The notes beneath the pieces are model-generated. The model saw only the letters and a program-made list of their open reading frames with translations, was not told the DNA's origin and searched no databases. A stretch of DNA of 64,000 nucleotides from Saposhnikovia divaricata (lineage: Eukaryota; Streptophyta; Magnoliopsida; Apiales; Apiaceae), in assembly GCA_036435485.1 (NCBI GenBank), contig CM071601.1:186408939-186472938 (forward strand), written 5' to 3'. Position 1 is the stretch's first letter. Every line of letters starts with the position of its first letter. Of this stretch, positions 22,927 through 33,961 are shown piece after piece. Made by a program: the position numbers and the translations under genes.

Positions 22927-25248
22927 CACCCCCAAACTTAAACCGATGCTTGTCCTCAAGCATAAACAATTACAACTAACTAACTAGCTAGTACCACTTC
23001 CGTAGGTGATCACGGTTGCATTTGGCATATGCAACAAGCCCTTTAAACCCCTAGGCAGCCCTAGTGGACGAGTAAGGTCTCGTGAGGGCCTATAGCGAAT
23101 GTACCCACAAAATCCATTTAACCTAATGCAATGCAATGCATGAATGCAACTAGAATGAAAAATGCAACGATCCCCTTCAAACTAACCAAAACCAACGAGC
23201 AAGCAAATATCTCAAAGAATGCAACTAAATCCAAATAGAGTTCGACCAAGTTCCCGTATACTAACAATACATGAACAGAAACGTGCGTGTGTGCAATGCT
23301 CATCAGAAATACTCCCAAAACTAGGTCAAAAATCATACATGCTTTTCGTCAAGACAATCACAGGTTTATAAATAGAATAGACCGTAGACACTTCATAACC
23401 TAAGAACACCTCCATCCTTATCCAAGGTAGACAGAAATTCATGCTTTATTAACGACAAACAACTATGACACATAATATACAAACATGCTTATTTAACCGT
23501 GCAATGGATGAGACCCCGAAAGGCTTATACAATAATACCCATGTAGCGAGCGTTGGGTTAGTGGATCCCAGACTATAAAAGCCTTAGGTCACTAGGCACA
23601 AAGTCCCCGCGAACTTAATTGCTCGAGTATTAAAGAGCTCACCCTGGTTAATTTTGCATATAAACAATTGACATCATTTTTTTTCTTTTCTTTTTTTTTT
23701 CTTTTTTTTTTCTTTCTTCTTTCTGCTTTTTTTTTTCTATGCAATCTGGAATGAGAATTCTCAATTCCAACCCTAGACTACTCATATAAATATGAGCCGG
23801 CTACTAGCCAATTGACGCCTAGCCATTATTGACAATTATTTACAATTTAAGCATGAAATCCATGTTTTCCTCCAAACTTAGACTTAATTGTTCTAGGCCA
23901 TCAAGGGAATAATGAAAATTCTAAATATAATCAAGTGATTAAATCTAAAAACATCCAAACAAGCATGATCTCAACCTAGCTCACAAGCACCCAACGAGAC
24001 TGTGAAAAGATTTTGTTTCTGAAGCATGCAAGTCAATTTCATAGAAACTATAAATCAACCCTCTACTCATCATTATCACACTCAATTAGACACCTACCTA
24101 CCAATCAGAATTAGCTCGTTCTAAGGGATCATGAAACATGCATGCCATGACAATGCAACTAATATGAACTCACATGATATACATAAATAAAAACAGGATG
24201 TCCTACATGAAACAAACATAATTAATACGAACATATATGCATGAATTACTACTAAGCATGCAAAACATGATATCCTACATGAACACATAATACAACAACT
24301 ACTAATCCCTCAAACCACCCCCAAACTTAAAATATTCAATGTCCGCATTGAATGGAAGTAAATACGAGGGAAAGTAGAAAACATACCTAACCAGCTGAAT
24401 CATAACCCTCCTCGGATGAATCTGGTGGAGTATAATGCGTACGAGCTCCATAGACTAACCACCTCCCAAATAACAAGAATCCTACAAAACCCCCAATTAC
24501 AAGAACACAAATTCGTAATAAAAATAATATTAGAGAAGATTTAACCCAAGTACGAATCAAAGAGGTGAACTTGTAATTAATTCCTCTTTAGAATTGAATT
24601 TAAATAAATAGAAGAGGAATTGGATTTGTATGTATGGGTGTGTATAAATAATGGAGGGATTGGGTGAATAAAATTAATGTGAAAAGGAAAAATTTTGGGT
24701 GGGTATGAAATTTGATGTAGGATAGAAATAGGATTTGATGAATTAAAGAAAAAGAATTAGAATAGGTTTAGAATTTTAGAAGAGAGATGGGGGGTTTTGG
24801 AATTTATATAGGATTAGGATAAAATTTGGGGTTTGAATTTTTGTTTTGTTTTGTTTTTTTTTTTTTACAAAGGGAAGAAAAGAAAGGAAAAAAAACAAAA
24901 TAAAATAAAAAAAAAACTAAAAAATTGAACCTGCGCAGCCTGCATAAAGCAGGCGCAGCCTGCCTACAGGTCAGTCACGCAGGCGCAGCCTGCGCGACAT
25001 CCAGTAACGCAGGCGCAACCTGCGTTACGCAGGCGCAGCCTGCGTTACACGCCCGAAATAAATTTTTTTTTTTTTTTTTCACACAACACTCACAACACTC
25101 ATTTTTTTCACACAAATTTTTTTTTTTTTTTTCAACACTCATTTTTTTTTCTTCTCTCTACACTACACTTTTTTTTCTACACTAATGCGTGGGTTGCCTC
25201 CCACGAAGCGCTTCTTTAACGTCAATAGCTTGACGTCAATTCCTCAAC
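22927..25248 (-). other. Athila-like element, non-coding 3' interior
   Basis: About 2.3 kb between the protease end and the 3' LTR, where RT, integrase and an env-like frame would lie in a complete Athila. No conserved coding motif is seen on either strand. It holds poly-T/poly-C runs near 23680-23735, poly-A/T tracts at 24850-24915 and 25060-25175, and the GC-rich palindromic repeats at 24930-25050. Confidence 0.7.
24930..25050. repeat. GC-rich palindromic repeat cluster
   Basis: GCAGGCGCAGCCTGC and near copies occur about five times in 120 bp. Each copy has GCAGGC and GCCTGC arms, so it can fold into a hairpin. It is a sharp GC island in an AT-rich interior, bordered by long A and T runs. 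Confidence 0.8.
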
Positions 25249-26136
25249 TCATGGCGGTTTCAAAAGAATAACTGAACCGTCCTCAACAGATAGACCATTC
25301 ATTCGAAAAACTTGTTTGCTGGCTTTCCACAAATTTCTCTCGTCAAACTTCAACCAAATTTTACTATCCAACAGCTTAATTTTCTTCTTTTTCTTCTTCA
25401 CACCTCTAATGTGCTTCTCCAACTCGAACGACAAGCTTTCTTCTTCCTTATCATCAGCTTTCCACCTTCGCAACACGTTATCATGCCCCTGTTCAAAAAT
25501 CACAAGCTCATTATTCAAACGGACATACCTCAAATGTGGTGGAAGTTTCCCAAGCTTAACATTCGAAAGATCTCGAATTGAAGAACTTTCAATGAAATCA
25601 CTGATGTGATGCTTTAGCACGTGTGTGTCCGACTTGTCGCTCAACGACTGATCAAACTTCTTTCTCTGACCCGTATCAACTATTTCCACACTACAACACT
25701 CTTCATCCTCTGTCGGAAATTTCATTGCCTTGAACACATTAAAGGTGACAATCTGATCTTGCACCCTCATTGTAAGCTCTCCTTTTTGCACATCAATCAA
25801 AGTATGGCCTGTAGCTAGAAAAGGCCTTCCCAAGATTATGGGAATCTTCTTGTCTTCTTCAAAATCCAAGATAACGAAGTCAGTAGGAAATATGAGCTTA
25901 TCAACTTTCACCAAAACGTCCTCCACTATGCCCCTAGGATAAGTGATTGACCTATCAGCCAGCTGCAAAGAGATGTTGGTTGGCTTTGGCTCCGGCAGAC
26001 CAAGTTGCTTGAAAACAGACAAGGGCATGAGATTAATGCTAGCACCCAAATCACATAAGCACTTGCTGAAAGAAAGATTGCCAATAGTACACGGGATGGT
26101 AAAACTTCCTGGATCTTTAAGTTTAGGAGGCAACTT
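25249..26136 (-). pseudogene. Athila-like aspartic protease region
   Basis: Minus-strand frame continuous with gag apart from the stop TAG at 26139-26137. It encodes PPKLKDPGSFTIPCTIG, then the protease active site CDLGASINLMPLSVFKQLGL and the flap/second motif IILGRPFLATGHTLID. After the protease about 150 charged residues follow (including a KKKKKK run) ending KPP-stop at 25249. A complete element would continue into reverse transcriptase; this one does not. Confidence 0.85.
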
Positions 26137-27951
26137 CTACTGCAGCACTGCACTACACTCCTCCGTTAATGCCACTGTTTCAAATTCTTCCAACCTTCTC
26201 TTTCGTGACAAAATATCCTTCATGAACTTTGCATACCTCGGCATCTGCTCCAATGCTTCAACAAAAGGAATGTTAATGGACAATTTCTTGAAGACATCCA
26301 TAAACTTCTGGAACTGAATTTCTTGACTTTTCTGCACACGTCGAGGAAACGGAGGAGGAGGATAGATTTGATTATTCTTTGAAGATTGCTCCGGAGTAGA
26401 CTTGTCAACAGGTTTCTGGCTCTTCTCACCATCAAGCTGATCAGCCACTAAATCAGATTTCTCAAATTCTGGCACTGCAGATTTTTCAACCTGCTGATTC
26501 TGAACATCTTCATCTTCTTCAGCTGCTGATTGAGGGCCTGCTGTAACCTTTCCCGATCTCAAAGTCAATGCGTTAACCTGTTCTTTGTTCCCCCTTCTGC
26601 CTGGATTTGTTTCCGTATCACTAGGAAGAGTCCCCTGTTGCATGTTCAACAAAGCACTTGTAATCTGTCCCATCTGGTTTTCCAAGATCTTTTAAGAAGC
26701 TTGAAGGTTCTTCAACATCATCCTCATATCATCCATTTCTGATTTTTCATTAGATGATTGCCCCGCATGAGCCTGGGGTTGTTGCTGCTGAAATCCAGGA
26801 GGTTGATATGGTGCCCTTGGAGCATACTGCTGTTGATAGCCTTGATTGAATGGCCTAGCTTCCTGACTTTGAAACTGCTGATAAGACTGCTGAGGTTGTT
26901 GAGCACTTTGGTTGTTGCTCCAGCTGAAGTTAGGATGATTCCTGTTGTTCGGATGATAAGTGGCTGGAACTGGTGCAGCAGGTCTCTGGAAATTACTAAC
27001 GAACTGTGCTGATTCAGAAGAGATAGCACACTGACTTGTCTCATGTGCGCCCGCACATAGCTCACAAATACTAGCAACCTGCTGAATCCCATAATTAGCA
27101 AGAGAATCCACCTTCATCGTAAGAGCCTTCAACTGAGCTGCAATAGCTGAAGCTGTGTCAACTTCAAGAACACCTGCTACCTTACCTTGAGAAAGCCTCT
27201 GGGTTGGATTTTGATATTCATTAGCAGCCATCATCTCAATAAGATCATATGCTTCCTCATACCTCTTAGCCCACAGAGCTCCACCTGATGCTGCATCTAG
27301 CAAAGGTCTAGACTGTGCTCCCAACCCATTGTAAAAACCATTAATAACCATCCAATCAGGCATGCCATGATGTGGACACCTACGAAGCATCTCCTTGTAA
27401 CGTTCCCAAGCCTCACACAAAGACTCGCCAGATTGCTGCTGAAATTGAGTTAACTGGTTCCGTATTGCTGCAGTTTTCGCCATAGGGAAGAATTTAGTAA
27501 GAAACTTCTGAGCAAGATCATCCCATGTAGTAATGGAACCAGCTGGTAGAGAATGTAACCAGCCCTTAGCCTTATCCCTTAAGGAGAATGGGAAAAGCCT
27601 CAACTTGATAGCATCATCCGACACACCATTAAATTTGAAAGTGTCGCAGATCTCGATAAAGTCCCGGATATGCATGTTAGGATCCTCCGTAGAAGCACCC
27701 CCAAACTGAACCGAATTCTGCACCATCTGAATTATGCTCGGCTTGATCTCAAAGTTGTTCGCTGCAATAGCTGGCCTGACAATACTAGATTGTATGTCAT
27801 TGATCTTTGGCTGCGAATAGTCCTTCAAAGCCTTGACTGCTGCTAGTAATTCTGCCATCTCTACAGTAGTTTCAAGTTCCTCTTTCTGATTATCTACTAC
27901 AAGACCGTCTTCTGCCAGTTTTTCCTTACGAGCCTGCAAACGTGTTCGCAT
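26137..27951 (-). pseudogene. Athila-like gag with an in-frame stop
   Basis: Starts MRTRLQARKEKLAEDG at 27951. The retrotransposon gag domain (about residues 90-260) includes DPNMHIRDFIEICDTFKFNG, AKGWLHSLPAGSITTWDDL and FYNGLGAQSRPLLDAASGG. A Gln/Pro-rich tail follows. TAA at 26694-26692 stops the frame after NLQAS, and the same frame resumes at once (KILENQMGQITSALLNMQQ) to a second stop TAG at 26139-26137 before the protease. Both are single-codon nonsense changes without frameshift. Product in an intact relative: capsid protein. Confidence 0.87.
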
Positions 27952-28065
27952 AAACGTTCAAGTACCTGAAAACACCACGAAACAAACAACTAAGTAAGAA
28001 ATCTGAGTCAGTGAACGCTAACGACCACTGATGACAAGCACATAAACTAAACAAAACACCGATGA

Positions 28066-28083
28066 TCCCCGGCAGCGGCGCCA
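28066..28083 (-). promoter_or_regulatory. Primer binding site of the Athila-like element
   Basis: The minus strand reads TGGCGCCGCTGCCGGGGA, six bases inside the 5' LTR. This is close to the primer site widely seen in plant Athila elements, which differs at one base. Confidence 0.85.
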
Positions 28084-28089
28084 AAAACT

Positions 28090-29577
28090 TGTTAACACAA
28101 AATCACGCAAGCGTACGTGGTCACAAGTAATATATAAGGTTAAGTCCAAATTCGTTCCCACAGGGATCAGGTTATGGTTCTTTTCAGTAAATGCACCTAT
28201 TCAACAATGTATGATCTTAATTCACTGCTAAGACAAGTAATTAATTGAGATTTTATTTAACTAAATTTAACTAATATGCAATTTAAGAATTAACTAGCTA
28301 ATGAGATCTAAAATCAAATTACTTATATGGGAATAAACATGGAATTCTAACTTCATTATCTACTTCACTTAGAGTCGCAGCCTTTAATCAATACATGTGA
28401 TGGTTTTGATATCTGATCGGACAACACGAAATAAGTAAAAGCTACCTCTCGGTATACTAATACCAAACTACGCATGCATCCACAAAAGAGATAGAAGATG
28501 GGTAGACACCAATTATGTTTAGACCCTATATCTCTATAGAATTTGAAAACATAAAGGTTTAAGCACAAGTTATCCACTTAGATCACATAGGGCAGCATAA
28601 TATCTCTATTTACGCCACAAATCATGATGTTAAAACATCAACCTATCCTATGCTAGCATGGCAAGTTCTAAATCTCAAGATCCACTCTCGTTTAGCAAGA
28701 GATTAACAAATTAGATGTTCGCGACGCATCTAAATACATGAAACACAACCATACGAGGATATCAAGAATTCACCACACATAAATGTTTAAAGCATATAAA
28801 CTACTAAGCTACATAGATAACTCCGTTAGAATCCCATGACAACGATTAGCTCATAATTGAACCGTTCATCGTCATGGGATTTGATGAAAACATGATATAA
28901 AACAAAATATAAATAAAAGAAGTAATTATATTAATAAACAAAGAGTTAAGAAAACAAATCTAGAATCCAGAATAACACAAAGGATGAAGTAGATCTAGAT
29001 CCGTTGCTTGTCACGAGCGTTGAATCCTTCTCTCCTTTTCCCCCTTGCAGATCTAAGCTATGTTACAAAAATAATAACTAATAATATGTCTATGTCTATT
29101 ACAATGGTATGATGTGTTTATATAGGCACTACAAGTCTTGCCCAGCAAGAAAATACAAAACAGAATTATAATAGAATTTCTGCAAGATACGTTTCCTAAT
29201 TTGATTATGTTTTGTAAGGAAAATTCGTGGCTGACTTTTCTTCAGATTTACTGGAACGTTCCCCACGTAATTGGACCTCTGGACTATCTTAGAATGATAG
29301 GAAATCTCGTTATCTTCGCGTGGACTGCTTACGGGCCTAAAACGGACTTCTAGAACTCAAGATATGGCCAAAACAGTGTAAACTGTGCAACCCTTCTCGA
29401 AAATCCGAATTTTAATCAATTAATTCCCAAAAAATTATAAAAGCATCCACCTTAGTCAACATCCTCGTAATCCTGCACAACTAAGCAAAACACATCAAAT
29501 CTACAACAACTTGAGCCCAAGACAATCAATTTAAGCCGAAATTAAGCGATACAAGTGGATATAAAATCCACTTATCA
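28090..29577 (-). repeat. 5' LTR of the Athila-like element
   Basis: 1,488 bp, the same length as the partner LTR, with about two visible differences. It contains the promoter in the element's own (minus) direction. Followed at once by the CTCTC target duplication and the continuation of the 174-bp array. Confidence 0.95.
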
Positions 29578-30100
29578 CTCTCATACAACCGGACCTTGTT
29601 ATTTTTTGATTATTTTTTCCCAACACTAAAATAAGTGTTTATTAACATCCGTACGGTTCGATCGTCGAAGAAATCATTCAAAAAAATTATCCAACGAATC
29701 TGGATCCTGTCTCGTTAAAGGAAGCAGCACTTTTACTCTGTTTTGGATAAACTCTCATACAACCGGACCTTGTTATTTTTTGATTATTTTTTCCCAACAC
29801 TAAAATAAGTGTTTATTAACATCCGTACGGTTCGATCATCGAAGAAATCATTCAAAAATATTATCCAACGAATATGGATCATATCTCGTTAAAGGAAGCA
29901 GCACTTTTACTATATTTTTCTTAAACTCTTATACAACCGGACCTTGTTATTTTTTTATTATTTTTTCCCAACACTAAAATAAGTTTTTACTAACATCTGT
30001 ACAGTTCGATCGTCGAAGAAATAATTAAAAAAATTATTCAGTGAATCTGGATGGTACCCCGTTATAGGAAGTATCACTTTTACTACATTTTTTCTTAATA
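29578..30100 (+). repeat. 174-bp tandem array, right part
   Basis: The landmark CTCTCATACAACCGG recurs at 29578, 29752 and 29926 (174 bp apart). Units contain CATCCGTACGGTTCGATCGT then CGAAGAAATCATTCAAAAA. Later units are more diverged. Continuous with 21087-21438 before the retrotransposon inserted. Confidence 0.88.
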
Positions 30101-31115
30101 GAATAAGAATGTTTACTAAAATATTTAAAAAATTAAAAAATTAAATGAAATAAGACATTGAAAAATTTAGTGGCGCACAAATTTCCCCCTAACCCAAAAA
30201 TTTCAGCATTTCAATTTCCCCCTTCTCCCCCTTATCTCCCCCAAATTTTTATCCTCCACATATTGTACCCCTTATCTCCTCCAAATTGTCGCTTCCTTCA
30301 TCCCACTGTCTTCTTCAAAAATTTTATCTTCCCTGGTTTGACTTCAATACCCCAAAACGCCATTTGTTGTTTCGAGGGTAGAGCTGTTGCTGCTGCTATG
30401 TACCTTTAATTTGCTGCTATGTCCTAAAAGTGGAGTGAGAATTGAGGAGATAAGTGATGATGAGGTACTTGTGAAAGAAAATGATGCAGATGTCTGATGT
30501 GTTTTCTATACGTTTGTCTGTGTGTTTAATTTTTCTATACGTTTAATTGTCACACAGATGTGTATTCTTCCTCTTCTGATGAGCTAGTCTATATATTATA
30601 AAGCAGATGCAAGATTTATTTGAAAATCAGGTCGAAGGGCGTGTTATTGTCTAGCTACTTGCAACTAATTTTTGTTCTTTGCACACAGGGAAAAGTTTAT
30701 AAAGGATTAGGAATAGCAGCAGCGAAAATGCTTCAGATGAGGGAATCATATGGCAATGTCACCACTTCCGTGAAAGGGAAATACAACTTCGGGAGGAATA
30801 CACAAAAAGCTTAGTGTCAGAACCACTGGTATGCCCTTGCAATCATAAGCACATAAAATTGGAATTTGTTGTGTTTTTTTTGTCATGATTATACATTTTA
30901 CTTCTGTGAGTTTATTATAAAAATGAATTCAACCCTTTATAAGTGGAAAAATACAAATTTATTGCTTTATACTAGTGTCATTCACTAGGCACCCTATAAA
31001 TTACCTGAATCCGGAATCCCGCTTAACAATTTTGATTGCTGATTTTATCAAAAATGATATGCAGCATTGTGGTTTTGATAGTTGGAGATATTTATGTATG
31101 CAATGTAATCTACAG
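30101..31115. other. CACTA interior, unidentified transcribed-looking sequence
   Basis: 30180-30410 is C/T-rich on the plus strand like a plant 5' leader. 30688-30813, after a possible acceptor (CTTTGCACACAG), is open and reads GKVYKGLGIAAAKMLQMRES to TQKA-stop. It could be one more captured exon, but I recognise no family. Confidence 0.3.
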
Positions 31116-32109
31116 GGTGGTAGAATCAACTTGGATGCGCAGATTGATTCCTTTGCCAATACCAGGCAAGATATAATAGCACAAATAGGTTTTCCTGCAG
31201 CAATGCAGCTATTGCAAACAGCCCTCTTCTCTGTTACAATGGGTTCTAATGATTTCATAAACAACTATTTGGTGCCTGTGCTTTCAAGTGTCAAACAAAA
31301 GTTAGTATCTCCTGAGATGTTTGCCGCAAGTTTAATTTCAAGATACAGGCTTCAGCTTACGGTAAGACTCCCTTACAGAAGACTGCTTCATAATCATTTC
31401 CAACATCTAAACCTGTTTTTTTAACCGATCCACTTAGATGTTTATGTTGTTGATAACTGATCTACTTAAATGTTGTTCATTCAAAAACTTGTTTCAGAGG
31501 ATTTATAGTTTGGGTGCAAGAAACTTTATTTTGCCAAATGTGGGGCCAATCGGATGCATACCATATCAAAGAGATGTAAATCCATTGTCTGGAGATGAAT
31601 GTGTTGCTTTGCCGAATCAACTTGCTCAATCTTTTAACATCCAGTTAAAGAGCCTTCTTATTGAGCTTGAGGGCAACCTCAAGGGGTCAAGATTTATTTA
31701 TGCAGATGTTTACCACATTGTAGCTGATATCATTCAAAATTACCCCTCATATGGTCAGTTAACATTGTTTCAACATCTTTCCTTACATTACATTAAGTTC
31801 AGTCACTTAAATCGTTCATACATCACAACTAAGATAATGCATATCTGATTCTAAAATAAATTCTGAGAAGCTACTTTTTGCTGAATTGTTTTGACAGGAT
31901 TTCAAAACTCAAACTCAGCGTGCTGCTCATCCGCAGGGCGTCATGGAGGATTAATCCCCTGCGGTCCTGGTCCTACACACGTTTGTCCAGACAGATCAAA
32001 ATATGTCTTCTGGGATGCATATCATCCAAGTGATGCTAGTAATGCTATCATTGCGCAACGTTTGATGTATGGCAGAACTAATGATGTTTCACCTATAAAT
32101 CTCAGATAA
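31116..32109 (+). pseudogene. Captured GDSL esterase/lipase gene fragment, three exons
   Basis: Exons 31116-31361, 31498-31753 and 31898-32109 join in phase at GT-AG sites (acceptors CTACAG, TTTCAG, TTGACAG). The peptide starts GGRINLDAQIDSFANT. It contains block III GSNDFINNY with the conserved Asn, then RIYSLGARNFILPNVGPIGC, SACCSSAGRHGGLIPCGP and block V FWDAYHPSDASNAI with the catalytic Asp and His, ending SPINLR-stop. These match secreted plant GDSL esterases. The exon(s) with the signal peptide and nucleophile block (GDSL) are absent, so it cannot be an active enzyme. It lies on the plus strand inside the 16-kb CACTA element. The reading frame is intact, which suggests recent capture. 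Confidence 0.9.
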
Positions 32110-32529
32110 CTTATTGAATCTTACTTATTTTTACTGTGCATTGTACGCTATCTTCGCCTTTTTTTTACTTTCCTTTGTGTCTCACTGGTTGTAATAGCTT
32201 TTGTCATTTACCATCTTCAAAAGTCAGCTTAATTATTCTTATATTGTGTTGCTTCACTGTGTTTGCTGCATTGTTCACCTAGTGTTTTCTGCTACCATGT
32301 AAGCTGTGCCTTACTCTTTCCTTGTATGCATTTGCTTTACTCACACATCAATATGCATTTGCCGTTGCAGGTTAGGTAACAGTTTTGTGTCTACGCTAAC
32401 TCTGTACTCTTTTCTTCCGGTGTACTATGTCTACCACATTATTGCCAATGCTTACTTCTTTAGTTGTGGATCTTTTCCAACTACGTTTTTGGAGTACTTT
32501 GGTCATTCAATTATGTTGGCTACTTGTAG

Positions 32530-32650
32530 GGATGTGAAGCTCGAGTACAAGGTTCTGAAGGAGAAGGTAAAAGAAATCAACAAGAGGGATGCTCGGTTCT
32601 ATGGAAATATGTTTTCCAAACTGAACAAGTTGGAGCATTTTGACATAGAA
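32530..32650 (+). pseudogene. Captured FKBP-type prolyl isomerase exon (TPR co-chaperone family)
   Basis: One exon with acceptor CTTGTAG and donor GAA|GTGAGT encodes DVKLEYKVLKEKVKEINKRD then ARFYGNMFSKLNKLEHFDIE. This resembles the segment just after the tetratricopeptide repeats of large plant FKBPs of the ROF1/FKBP62 type, which bind HSP90 and contribute a calmodulin-binding region here. Neither the FKBP domains nor the TPR repeats are visible nearby. With the GDSL and phytocyanin fragments it makes a third host gene sampled by the CACTA element. Confidence 0.7.
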
Positions 32651-32857
32651 GTGAGTATTTGATGGTCATACTTAGATTAGTTAGCATAGAAAAAACAACA
32701 CTTCTTTGGAAACATTCCTTGCAGTGTGTGCTTTTGTATCCTTCGTCAAGTATATTGATTACGTAACTTCTATGAACTTGAAATTTTTTGTTAATAATCT
32801 GGTTTGCAGAAATATTTCACCTATTTGATAACGTTACATCTTGTATAATCTTTCAGG

Positions 32858-33040
32858 TTGTCAAAGGTCTGATCATTTATTTGCAACCCTTCACGCTACT
32901 ACATTGAACCGAATGATTCACGCAACTACATTGAAGCTGTTATGGATACTGCAGGAGAGGATGAACCTTCTCAAGATACTAGTTCTAGTGAAATTGATCA
33001 CCTTAAGCCTGACAATCATTCTCAGATTTGTATGTATGTA
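32858..33040 (+). pseudogene. Possible captured exon of unknown gene
   Basis: After an acceptor (TCTTTCAG, ending 32857) one frame is open from about 32876 and reads FICNPSRYYIEPNDSRNYIE then AVMDTAGEDEPSQDTSSSEI. The Asp/Glu/Ser-rich composition looks like real protein rather than noise. It might follow the FKBP exon in the same gene or come from another gene. I recognise no family. Confidence 0.35.
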
Positions 33041-33239
33041 TATAGATTGGTCTAGCAGATATTAGACCTATTTTTTGATGGTTGTGTAATGATTGTATTA
33101 AATCTACAATCTTGACATTGTTTTTATTAAGTAATGTATAATTTATAGTAAATTTGGTGTGTTGATTGTATTGTCTAGCATAGTTTTTTTGTCTCAATAA
33201 ACCATTGTCTAGTCTAATTTTAGCCAATGGAGGCATCTT

Positions 33240-33827
33240 TAATAATAGTTGTTGTAAATCATATGAGACAATAGCTACGTAACATACAACACCTCAATAT
33301 ACAACAGGAAACAAAGGTATCAGACAACAAACAAAAATCGTTGTCTAAAATAATTTCAAACAAGAGTTATATACTAAGAAAGTGTTATCCTTCCTACTCT
33401 ACAACAACATGCCATATGAGATAACATGTTGTACATCTAACCATAAAACAAATCGTTTTTGCTAAGAAACCATTGTCTGTAGTGACATACAACAACAGCC
33501 CTGATCAAGTAAAGGATTGTATCTTTTGCACTTCAACAATAGGGTTTCTTTTAAAAACCATTGTCTTTACTGCTTAAAACAACAATATATTCGTTAAAAC
33601 GTGTTGCATTATTGGAGTTTTGACAATAGGTTTCCAAAGAAGTGTTGTTGTTTCTGGGTATCAGACAACTCTTTTCAGGTGGCTTTTACTTGTCTTTCAA
33701 CTTTCACACAACAGCTTGCTGTGTGTTGTCTGAGGTATGTATCAGACGACTTCTCAATAGTCAACAGTTTTCGGGAGGTTCAGACAACACGTTTTGAGTG
33801 TCGTCTAAAGCAAAAATCCTTGTAGTG
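33240..33827. repeat. CACTA right subterminal repeat region
   Basis: Dense ACAACA / GTTGTC / CAGACAAC motifs in both orientations, ending GAGTGTCGTCTAAAGC then CCTTGTAGTG. Mirrors 17575-18185. Confidence 0.82.
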
Positions 33828-33961
33828 AATGTTTAAAAAAAATGAGCAATCCACAAAAAGTGAATAAATTAGCAAGAGTCTAAAAACGACAAATATTACA
33901 AAACAGACTGAGTGCCGGAAATGTCACATAAAGTTTTTACTAAAGAAGGAGAGAACAAAAC

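Larger units (their letters stand above)
21439..29577 (-). mobile_element. Athila-like Ty3/gypsy retrotransposon, non-autonomous, very young
   Basis: Two 1,488-bp LTRs (21439-22926 and 28090-29577, TGTTAACA to TTATCA) differ at only about two positions that I can find. The target duplication CTCTC lies at 21434-21438 and 29578-29582. It reads on the minus strand: primer site TGGCGCCGCTGCCGGGGA at 28066-28083 and a purine tract (AGTTTGGGGGTG) abutting the left LTR at 22927. The interior holds gag and protease only, with two in-frame stops; reverse transcriptase, RNase H and integrase are absent. Near-identical LTRs beside broken, incomplete coding sequence mean it must have been copied by proteins from another element. 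Confidence 0.94.
17575..33827. mobile_element. 16.25-kb CACTA transposon carrying host gene fragments (Pack-CACTA)
   Basis: Starts CACTACAACAAATC and ends CCTTGTAGTG; inverted, both ends share CACTACAA and, about 20 bases in, TAGACGACAC. A 3-bp target duplication AAT flanks it (17572-17574 and 33828-33830). Copy B at 49691-49710 reads GCACCTAATGTTTAAAA without interruption, with a single AAT: a clean empty site. Both ends carry subterminal arrays of ACAACA/GTTGTGT motifs. No CACTA transposase is recognised. Cargo: phytocyanin fragment (minus), GDSL esterase fragment (plus), FKBP exon (plus), an unidentified coding exon (plus), 174-bp tandem arrays and a nested Athila-like retrotransposon. Confidence 0.95.
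17344..33961 (-). other. GH17 copy A intron, 16.6 kb, nearly all transposon
   Basis: The donor is ACAACAG|GTTTTG at 33961 and the acceptor TTTGCAG at 17344. In copy B the same intron is about 0.6 kb. The extra length is one CACTA element (17575-33827) with nested content. The native intron parts are 17344-17574 and 33828-33961. Confidence 0.9.

Noticed and set aside
24925..25185. Open frame rich in Ala/Gly/Cys then poly-Phe
   Set aside because: Produced by palindromic GC repeats and poly-T runs; low complexity, no evidence of coding.
30620..30814. Open frame ending TQKA as part of the GDSL gene
   Set aside because: It does not resemble the N-terminal GDSL blocks, and no join in phase to 31116 is evident.
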